Shown here one piece after another: positions 16,814-23,368 of a stretch of 33,186 bases of DNA (the stretch's first letter is position 1; every line of letters begins with the position of its first letter). Both the position numbers and the translations under genes were made by a program. The stretch is from Bdellovibrio sp. ZAP7 (GTDB taxonomy: Bacteria; Bdellovibrionota; UBA1018; CAIMNF01). A model generated the notes under the pieces. That model did no database searches. It had not been told where the DNA came from and saw only the letters and a list, made by a program, of their open reading frames with translations. The stretch is taken from NCBI GenBank assembly GCA_945874535.1, contig CAMCGZ010000025.1, forward strand, positions 1 through 33,186, in the 5' to 3' direction.

Positions 16814-19257
16814 GTGCGCGTTCTTCTTGGGATGATCTCGATTGGCCGAAGTTCCTGAATTGGACCGGGGAAGAGGCGCGTACACCTTACGGGAAACTGA
16901 GGATTTTCGCCCTCGCTGAGCCGACGGCCTTTGCCCAGTCGGTCGAGCGTGCGCGTGAGCTGCAAGCCGAGACCCAGGAGGTTTCAGCTCTCCTTGAGAA
17001 ATCCGCACTCTGGGGTCCATTGAATGGTCTCGAGGAAATCGATGACGCCCTCGAGGCGCTCGAAAAAGGGGGAGTTCTCGAGCCTGCGTCGCTCGTAAGG
17101 GTCCGCTCCTGGTTGTACGTATTCGATTCATGGAGCCATTTCCCGACCGAAAGCGCCGGTCGGCTGTTCCGGGAAGCATTGACCTCCCTGCTCGATCCGC
17201 ATGAGTGCCTCAGAATTCTCGATCGGGTGCTCACTCCTTCCGGAGAGTTGTCCGAAAAAGCCTCGCCGACTCTTGCGTCCTTGCATGCCCAGGCGCGGGA
17301 GGTTCGTCGTGAGATCGGAATTCGCATGGAGTCCCTCCTGCGGGAATACTCCCAGAAAGGCCTGCTCCAGGAACGCTTTTCGGATGTTCGAGATGGTCGT
17401 TACGTTCTTCCGGTGAGGGTGTCCGATCAGAACAAGATCGAGGGAAGAGTCACTGAGCTTTCGGTCAGTAAGCAAACGGTCTTCATCGAGCCCAAAGAAG
17501 TGGAGCAGCTCCAGTCGCGCCTGCGACGCTTGGAGGCGGATATCGCCCAGGAGATGTTCGCCATCCTGCTCGAGGTGTCCCGTCAGCTCAGACCTTTTGG
17601 CGATGCCATCGGTGCGTCCATGATCCGAGTCGGCTACTGGGATGCCGTTCAGGCCCGAGCCCGGATCGCCAAAGTGTACGGAGGTAAGACCATTTCTCTC
17701 AGTCCGGATCGTGAATGGTACCTCCAGGATACGGCCAATCCGGTCTTGTTCTGGAACCTCGAAGAGTCGGCCATTATCCGGAATTCCATCGAGCTCGGAA
17801 AAGGGCAGCAGATGATCTTGCTGTCGGGGCCCAATACCGGAGGCAAGACCGTCCTGTTGAAGTTGATGGGACTCTCGGCACTTTGCGCGCGGAGCGGGTT
17901 TTTCTTCCCCGGAACAGGAAAGCTCACGGTGCCCTATTTCGACTCCTTTTTTATCGATCTCGGTGATCCGCAATCGATCGAGGATCAGATCTCGTCTTTT
18001 TCGGGACATGTGCTGAAGATGAAGCGCATCCTCGAAGGTCTCGGGCCCCGTTGTTTGATTCTGATCGATGAGATGAATTCAGCTACCGATCCCGAAGAGG
18101 GTGCTGCCCTGGCCATGGCATTCATCGAGACCGTTCTTGAAACTGAGGGAGCGATTCTGGTGGCCACCACTCACGACCCGAAGCTCAAAGCCATGGGGGT
18201 CGGGGATAAGCGAATCATGAGTGCCAGCATCGTATTCGATGAGGCGACACTCAAGCCCACTTATCGAGTGGTTTTCGGTGCACCGGGAAGATCCAGGGCA
18301 CTCGAAACCGCGGCGAGACTGGGCCTACCAGAGCCGGTACTCGAGCGGGCAAGGGCCCATCTCACCGATGAGCACAAGGTAGTCGAGACGGTGCTCCAGA
18401 AATTACAATCCCAGCTCGGGGCGGTTGAACGGGCTGAGCGGGAAGCTCAGCACCTTCGCGACGAAGCGGAACGGATGCGTGCCGAGTGGGAAGAAAAAGT
18501 CAAAGTCACGGTCCAGGAGTCGTTGGAAAAAGCCCGGCAAAAATTGAAGCACGTGCTCGAGCTCGCCCAGATCGAGGTTCGTGAGACGATCAAAAAAATC
18601 CAGTCGACCAAGTCACATAAGCAGCTCGATGAGATTCGCCGCGAATTGAACGAGGTTTTCGAACAAGGTGAAAAACGGATCGGAACCTCCGTGACCGAGG
18701 CCGCCCCCGAACTCAGCGAGGCTTTCGGAGAGGATGTGACGCCTGTTCTCGATACCCCGCGATTTGACAAAGGCGTGTGGGTCCGGGTTCCGAAGTGGAA
18801 AAACGTGGGGGAGATCATCGAATGGGACGGGAAGCGTGCCAAAGTGGCGCTCGGTGCCCAACAAGCGGCCACGGGCATGGGGAAGGCTTTCATGGTGACC
18901 GTGTACCCCGTCGAGATGGAGCCCCTCTCTGAACGCGAATTGAAGACCGTTCTCGGTGTGCGTTCGGGAGTCGGGAATCAACGCTTATCAAAAGTGACGG
19001 TTCAGTCCGAGAGTGTCGGTCACGTCCCTGACCAGGTCGATCTCAGGGGACAAAGGCTGGAAGATGCGGTCCGCGAGGCGGGGTCTTATCTGGATCGAGC
19101 GTTCCGATCCGGAAAAAACGAGGTCACTATCGTGCACGGGCTCGGGACGGGGGCTCTCCGGGAGGGGATCCGGAGTCTGCTCAAAAAGACCAATTATGTA
19201 GCCCAGTTCCAAGACGCCGGGTCCAGTGGTGCGACGCTGGTGCGTTTCTCGGTCTGA
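16810..19257 (+). CDS. mutS2: Endonuclease MutS2 (MutS family ATPase with Smr domain)
   Basis: An 815-residue DNA-binding ATPase. It lacks the mismatch-recognition domain of MutS and ends in a Smr nuclease domain. Studied relatives suppress homologous recombination or rescue collided ribosomes. A clamp/lever helical region spans about 20-310 and includes DVRDGRYVLPVRVSDQNKI. The ATPase has Walker A GPNTGGKT (340-347), Walker B CLILIDEMNSATDPEEG (Asp-Glu at 420-421) and TTHDPKLK. A coiled-coil segment follows at about 500-620. The C-terminal Smr domain starts near 740 with VDLRGQ and has the HGLGTGALREGIR motif. The stretch after the Walker B acidic pair reads MNSATDP rather than the commoner LGAGTDP. 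A GGGGAG site precedes the ATG at 16810, which overlaps the Nudix stop. The length is close to the usual 780-800. Confidence 0.95.
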   Translation: MSARSSWDDLDWPKFLNWTGEEARTPYGKLRIFALAEPTAFAQSVERARELQAETQEVSALLEKSALWGPLNGLEEIDDALEALEKGGVLEPASLVRVRSWLYVFDSWSHFPTESAGRLFREALTSLLDPHECLRILDRVLTPSGELSEKASPTLASLHAQAREVRREIGIRMESLLREYSQKGLLQERFSDVRDGRYVLPVRVSDQNKIEGRVTELSVSKQTVFIEPKEVEQLQSRLRRLEADIAQEMFAILLEVSRQLRPFGDAIGASMIRVGYWDAVQARARIAKVYGGKTISLSPDREWYLQDTANPVLFWNLEESAIIRNSIELGKGQQMILLSGPNTGGKTVLLKLMGLSALCARSGFFFPGTGKLTVPYFDSFFIDLGDPQSIEDQISSFSGHVLKMKRILEGLGPRCLILIDEMNSATDPEEGAALAMAFIETVLETEGAILVATTHDPKLKAMGVGDKRIMSASIVFDEATLKPTYRVVFGAPGRSRALETAARLGLPEPVLERARAHLTDEHKVVETVLQKLQSQLGAVERAEREAQHLRDEAERMRAEWEEKVKVTVQESLEKARQKLKHVLELAQIEVRETIKKIQSTKSHKQLDEIRRELNEVFEQGEKRIGTSVTEAAPELSEAFGEDVTPVLDTPRFDKGVWVRVPKWKNVGEIIEWDGKRAKVALGAQQAATGMGKAFMVTVYPVEMEPLSERELKTVLGVRSGVGNQRLSKVTVQSESVGHVPDQVDLRGQRLEDAVREAGSYLDRAFRSGKNEVTIVHGLGTGALREGIRSLLKKTNYVAQFQDAGSSGATLVRFSV

Positions 19258-19334
19258 TTCGACGTCGGCAAGTTCTGCCCACTTGGTAAATCGGGATTGT
19301 GTAATAAATCAGTTCCTCCTACTCTTGAAGAAGG

Positions 19335-19856
19335 ATGAGCGAGCACGATCTGATCCGGATCTTCACAGAATGGAATCTTCGTTCTTTTTCAGGGGAACTT
19401 CCCGTTCCTGAAATCCGTTGGAACTCGCGGCTGAAAACCTCGGCTGGCCGGTTCATTCCGGATCGAACCCGTTCCATCATTGAGGTGGCGACCTACCTTC
19501 AGGAAGAACCCAATGCCGAACACCTCATCCGGGATACCATGGGTCACGAGATGATCCACTTCTGGCTCTGGGAACGTCGCATGCCGTATGGCCACACTCC
19601 TGAGTTCCATCGGAAGATGGAGGAGATCGGGGTCAGTCGGTACAATAGTGTTCCTCGCCATCGGCCGTTCAAATACTGCTATGCCTGCCCGTCTTGCGAT
19701 CAGAAGATCCTCACCCGGAAACGGATTCGTAGGGCAGCCTGTGCGAAATGTTGCAATGCTCACAATGACGGAGAGTTCCATGCCCGTTACCAACTCAAAT
19801 TGGAGGCTGTGGGTGAGCAGGTCGGGCAGATCGAGAGGCGGGAACGGGTCGGTTGA
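19335..19856 (+). CDS. SprT-like zinc metalloprotein
   Basis: A 173-residue protein of the SprT/Spartan-like fold. The HExxH zinc-protease motif is HEMIH (His 71, Glu 72, His 75), and a third ligand candidate is His 87 in YGHTPEF. A C-terminal zinc ribbon has CPSC (118-121) and CAKC (136-139). Metazoan Spartan is a DNA-protein crosslink protease; bacterial SprT proteins are poorly characterised, so proteolysis here is plausible but not proven. The start at 19335 has an AAGG run immediately before it, closer than usual. It lies 77 bases after MutS2, with no strong terminator between them, and 31 bases before the receiver protein gene. Location next to MutS2 is compatible with a DNA-maintenance role but is not evidence of one. 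Confidence 0.85.
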   Translation: MSEHDLIRIFTEWNLRSFSGELPVPEIRWNSRLKTSAGRFIPDRTRSIIEVATYLQEEPNAEHLIRDTMGHEMIHFWLWERRMPYGHTPEFHRKMEEIGVSRYNSVPRHRPFKYCYACPSCDQKILTRKRIRRAACAKCCNAHNDGEFHARYQLKLEAVGEQVGQIERRERVG

Positions 19857-19887
19857 TCTCTTCGGCGCCCCGTGTTAGCGTGGGTCC

Positions 19888-20676
19888 GTGCATTCACCGA
19901 TAGAAACTTTGATGGAGCCTTGGATCGACGAGCTGAAACGTTCGTTCGCGGCCTATCCTGAGTTTGTAGAAAGGGTCACAGCCACCCTGCCCATGATCGA
20001 GCGGCAACTTTCCGACCTTGGAATCGAGAATGCCGCACTCGAAGCCCGGCTTGCCGTATTGGAGATCGCGAGCCAGGAACGACCCACGTCCGGGCTGACT
20101 CCAGAGGCCCGGCAAGAGATGAATGCCTTGCTCGAGCGCTTCGAAAACGAACTCGAATCCACCCGTGCCGCCGCTGATTCGGCCACGCGGGAGCTGACCA
20201 CACTCAAACGTGAATTGCAGGCGCGCGATGCCGAGATCGAACGATTGAGGAACTCGAAGTTTGCTGTGTCAGCTCCAAAGAGTGTCAGGGTCAAAAAAGA
20301 GCTTTCCGAGAAGCGTGTCCTGCTGATTGATGATGCCGAAGTGAGCCGGGTCTTACTGAGTCACTACTTGAAGGGACTGCCGATTCGGGTCGACTATGCC
20401 ACCTCGGTTTCGAAAGCGATCGAACTTTGCTCCGGCTCGAAGTACGATCTTTTGATCCTCGACACCGGTTTGATCATCCCGGGAGATGATTCGATTCTAT
20501 CGCGGCTGAATTCATCCAAGGGTGATGCTTTGATGTTCGCATTCACCGATAGGGAGTCAGAATCGGCCGATCTTCCTGGAATTTCGGGAGTGATCTCTCG
20601 CGGACTTCCTCGAGAAAGCCTGATCGAGCGTCTCTCTCAGAATCTCTGGTCCGGATCGGATCAGAACAGGGAGTAA
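19888..20676 (+). CDS. Coiled-coil protein with C-terminal response-regulator receiver-like domain
   Basis: A 262-residue cytoplasmic protein. The first half (about 1-125) is helical, and residues 40-125 are strongly coiled coil (LERFENELESTRAAADSAT, ELQARDAEIERLRNSK). Residues about 140-258 resemble a CheY-like receiver: VLLIDDAEVSRVLL gives the acidic pair, LLILDTGL gives the phospho-acceptor Asp, and FAFTDRE supplies the Thr. The usual Lys-Pro after strand 5 is replaced by S-R-G-L-P, so the conserved Lys is missing or substituted. No output domain follows; the coiled coil may be the output or a dimerisation unit. The start is uncertain: GTG at 19888 is given, with ATG at 19912 as an alternative; neither has a good ribosome site. 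Its end overlaps the convergent barrel gene by 16 bases. Confidence 0.75.
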   Translation: MHSPIETLMEPWIDELKRSFAAYPEFVERVTATLPMIERQLSDLGIENAALEARLAVLEIASQERPTSGLTPEARQEMNALLERFENELESTRAAADSATRELTTLKRELQARDAEIERLRNSKFAVSAPKSVRVKKELSEKRVLLIDDAEVSRVLLSHYLKGLPIRVDYATSVSKAIELCSGSKYDLLILDTGLIIPGDDSILSRLNSSKGDALMFAFTDRESESADLPGISGVISRGLPRESLIERLSQNLWSGSDQNRE

Positions 20677-22235
20677 CTCACTCCCGTCGACATCGTCCAA
20701 CGGAAGTACTGGTAGGTGTCGGAGACAGTGGAGATGTTGCGCGAGACGGAACCGTCGGCAGTGAGGCTCCACCTGGGTCCCAGCTGATGGAGAATCTGCA
20801 ATCCAAGGGTGAAATTGCGGTCTTTTCTCTCGCCGTCGAGCCGGTATTTGAAGTCCGTCTCAGACACGCCGAGCGAGACAAAGCCCTTGGTCCGATCCGA
20901 GAAAAGAAGGCCGTTTTGAAGAAGAACCGCACGGGTCATCGATTGGAAGTCCGTTTGATCGGTATCGATTCCCGAGAGGCCCAGTGTCAAGGCGGGATTG
21001 ACCCACTTGCCTTGGGAGGTGAGGGTGAACTGCGAGGTCGCACTCCAGCCGAGACCGGTTCTCCGCTCGTTTCGCGCAAAAAGCAGATCACCGAAAAACA
21101 ATTGAGGACCCGCCCCAGCGCTCAGATTCACGCCCACGCGTTTGCCCCACTTGAAACGGTAATAGGCTTCGAGCTCGGATGTCGCGCTGAACTGTCTGAA
21201 CGTCGAACTCTCCGTAGAGTTGGTGTCGAACTGGTTCTGGAATGTGTGACCGAGATCGATTTTGAAACCGTAGGTCGATGGATCGAGTGGGCGATGGTTG
21301 AGAAAGAGCGAGAGTTCCTGGGTGAGGAACTCCCCCTCACGGGTGTCGGAGTTGAAGTTCTTGTTGTAAGACACGCGGTAAGACGGGATCCACTGGAAGT
21401 TCTCGGTGGGTGAGCTCATCCTTCCGATGCCCGCCTGAACCAAGGTCTTGAAGGTGTCCTGGTTGATATTGAGCACACCCTCGGCTTGATCCGGAAGGGC
21501 CTGAACGTTCGAGTCATACCCCAAAGCCAGAGCAATGGATCCGAAGTTCTGTGCTCGGTCGAGCGGCGCCAGAATGCGCTCGCAGGCTTCCAGAATATTC
21601 TTTGCAGTCGGAGATTGCTTGGCCAGAGGGCGTGCCAGGAGTTTGGCATTCACAAAGCTTGCGCTGGCCGCACCCGATTCACCGATCTTGAGTTGCGCTT
21701 GGCCCAGATAGAATGCTGCCGGGGCAGCGATTTCATCCAGACCTGACTCCGACGCCACTTTGAACCGGACGGCAGCCTCGGCATTTCTTCCGGCCTCGAA
21801 ATGGATCATGCCGAGAAAAAACGAAGCGGGTGCCGTATTGAATCCCGATTGGATCGAGGCTTCGAAAAGCGGGATCGCGGCAACTTTCTGTTGGGTCCGG
21901 AAGCGGATGACGCCCAGTTCGAACTGATAAGGGGAAAGTTCCTTTGCCGATGCACCCGACTGGGATTTTGCTTGGATGATGGATTCGTAGGTGCTGGCAC
22001 TCTCGGTATCGTTCTTCGCTGTTTTCAGTGCAAGCGCTTTCAGTTCCAGGAACTCGATTGAACCCGGGGTGTCACGCAGGAGCTCGTTCAATATTTTGAG
22101 GCTCTCCTGATATTTTTTTTCGTTGTAAGCGATCACAGCCAAGCTGTACTTCGGCTCCTGCCGCTTGAGGATGTCAGCTTGCGCAGGTGCGAGGCTGAAG
22201 AGAAGAGAAATCAAAAGGGTGGAATTCATCCGCAT
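20661..22235 (-). CDS. TPR plus outer-membrane beta-barrel protein (surface lipoprotein assembly modifier-like architecture)
   Basis: A 524-residue exported protein. The signal peptide covers residues 1-20 (LLISLLFSLAPAQA). Residues about 25-215 contain TPR-type helical pairs (YSLAVIAYNEKKYQESLKIL and PASFFLGMIHFEAGRNAEAA). Residues about 235-524 form a beta-barrel that begins IALALGYDSNVQALPD and ends YSLF with a terminal Phe. A periplasmic TPR domain followed by a barrel opening with a G-x-D/N-SNV strand is the layout of Slam/DUF560-type proteins, which move lipoproteins to the cell surface, and also of other TPR-barrels such as PgaA. Which of these it is cannot be decided by eye. The start at 22235 is chosen for the signal peptide; an ATG six bases on is possible. 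It is divergent from FecR-domain and NHL-lipoprotein genes. Confidence 0.72.
   Translation of the reverse strand: MRMNSTLLISLLFSLAPAQADILKRQEPKYSLAVIAYNEKKYQESLKILNELLRDTPGSIEFLELKALALKTAKNDTESASTYESIIQAKSQSGASAKELSPYQFELGVIRFRTQQKVAAIPLFEASIQSGFNTAPASFFLGMIHFEAGRNAEAAVRFKVASESGLDEIAAPAAFYLGQAQLKIGESGAASASFVNAKLLARPLAKQSPTAKNILEACERILAPLDRAQNFGSIALALGYDSNVQALPDQAEGVLNINQDTFKTLVQAGIGRMSSPTENFQWIPSYRVSYNKNFNSDTREGEFLTQELSLFLNHRPLDPSTYGFKIDLGHTFQNQFDTNSTESSTFRQFSATSELEAYYRFKWGKRVGVNLSAGAGPQLFFGDLLFARNERRTGLGWSATSQFTLTSQGKWVNPALTLGLSGIDTDQTDFQSMTRAVLLQNGLLFSDRTKGFVSLGVSETDFKYRLDGERKDRNFTLGLQILHQLGPRWSLTADGSVSRNISTVSDTYQYFRWTMSTGVSYSLF
20669..20685. terminator. Small hairpin at convergent stop codons
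   Basis: GGGAGT (20669-20674) pairs with ACTCCC (20680-20685) around a five-base loop, exactly where the plus-strand receiver gene and the minus-strand barrel gene end and overlap. There is no U-tract on either strand, so it is a weak candidate for bidirectional termination. Confidence 0.3.
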
Positions 22236-22255
22236 ATGGGTCCGGGGTGACACTC

Positions 22256-22285
22256 TTGTTGGCCGTGAAACATGCCGAATAAGAT
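22256..22285 (+). promoter_or_regulatory. Weak promoter candidate for the FecR-domain gene
   Basis: TTGTTG (22256-22261), an 18-base spacer and TAAGAT (22280-22285) lie in the 73-base gap between divergent genes, about 24 bases before the ATG at 22309. The match to consensus is modest. Confidence 0.3.
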
Positions 22286-22308
22286 AAGAGTAAGGAAGGG
22301 TGGGGTAA

Positions 22309-23355
22309 ATGAAAAGGGGCATTCGATCCGTTGCGGCTCTTTTAGGGTTGCTTGCGGCATTTTCAGCTCAGGGGTCCGATGCTCCGGTGGGCAAAGTGGT
22401 GAGCATCCAGGGCAAGGTGGTGGCCCGGGTGGAGGGTGCCATTGCCGGTCTTGCCCGTCTCCGCTACCTGAAGTCTGGCGACTCTGTTTACAAGAAAGAT
22501 CTGATCAACACCTCGAGCGATGGAAACGTCAAAATTTTGTTCCAAGACGAATCGATCATGGATGTGGGTCCCAGCTCCCTGTTCAAGGTCGCTCAATTCG
22601 ATGCAGCCGCGGATTCGAAAAATCGACGCGTGGAAATGGGGCTCGAATACGGAAAAGTGCGCGCATCGGTCAATCAGAAGCTCGGCCCGCGCGGAAAATT
22701 CATTTTGAGAACCCGTGCCGCGACCATGGGTGTCCGGGGAACCGAATTCTATGTCATGAGCGACATCATCGGAGCGCAGGGAGGCCAACCCGATCCGGAC
22801 CAGCCGAAGTCGGCACCGATCAAGACCGAGGTGGTCGTGACCGAGGGCAAGGTCGAAGTCTCGAAGCCGGTTTCACCCAATGCGGGAACCAAAGAGCGCG
22901 AAGCGTCCAAGCCCGTGGAAGTGAATCCGGGTGAGAAAGTCACTGCTGTGGTCGAGACCGCACCTCCGAAAAAGGGCGAGCAGTCAGCAAGTCCGCCCGA
23001 AGTCCGCGAGCCCCCCAAGGTGGAAAAAATCACGCAAGAAGAGATCAAAACAGTCGAGTCCGAGGTGAAACTGAAGGACTCCACCTTCGCAAAGGCCATC
23101 GTGGTCGAGCCGGCGGCTGAACAGGGCAATACGGGTTTGCCCCAGGTGCAAGGCGGTCAGGGTTCGGGGGTGGGCGGTGAAACGCTCGCAGCCATTCAAG
23201 ACATGATGGCCAAAAATCCCGGAAATATCGAAGTCCCGAAGGCGGGTGAACTTGGAATTCCAGGGTCCTTCCAGGCTCAGCCTGGATTCAATGGAAACTT
23301 CCTTCCGGGATTCAACCGGCCGATGGCCAAGCTGAAAGTCATTTTCGATCGATAA
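22309..23355 (+). CDS. FecR-domain periplasmic protein
   Basis: A 348-residue exported protein. A signal peptide lies at residues 1-22. A FecR domain (about 40-150) is recognised from LKSGDSVYKKDLINTSSDG, VKILFQDESIMDVGPSS and the closing block FILRTRAATMGVRGTEFYV. In stand-alone proteins of this kind the domain is periplasmic and often accompanies surface-structure or TPR-barrel genes rather than iron sensing; no sigma factor gene is near. The second half (about 155-348) is low complexity, rich in Pro, Lys, Glu and Val, with a Gly/Gln/Pro-rich end (QVQGGQGSGVGGETL). A GGAAGGG ribosome site precedes the ATG. The NHL-lipoprotein gene follows after 13 bases, so they are co-transcribed. Confidence 0.85.
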   Translation: MKRGIRSVAALLGLLAAFSAQGSDAPVGKVVSIQGKVVARVEGAIAGLARLRYLKSGDSVYKKDLINTSSDGNVKILFQDESIMDVGPSSLFKVAQFDAAADSKNRRVEMGLEYGKVRASVNQKLGPRGKFILRTRAATMGVRGTEFYVMSDIIGAQGGQPDPDQPKSAPIKTEVVVTEGKVEVSKPVSPNAGTKEREASKPVEVNPGEKVTAVVETAPPKKGEQSASPPEVREPPKVEKITQEEIKTVESEVKLKDSTFAKAIVVEPAAEQGNTGLPQVQGGQGSGVGGETLAAIQDMMAKNPGNIEVPKAGELGIPGSFQAQPGFNGNFLPGFNRPMAKLKVIFDR

Positions 23356-23368
23356 AGGTGAGGGTGTG

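Noticed and set aside
17128-18009. Minus-strand reading frame of 293 codons inside mutS2
   Set aside because: Antisense to the conserved MutS2 core including Walker A; composition typical of a GC-rich shadow frame.
22272-22934. Plus-strand frame of 220 codons overlapping the FecR gene
   Set aside because: Gly/Arg-rich translation in another frame of a gene with a clear signal peptide and FecR domain.
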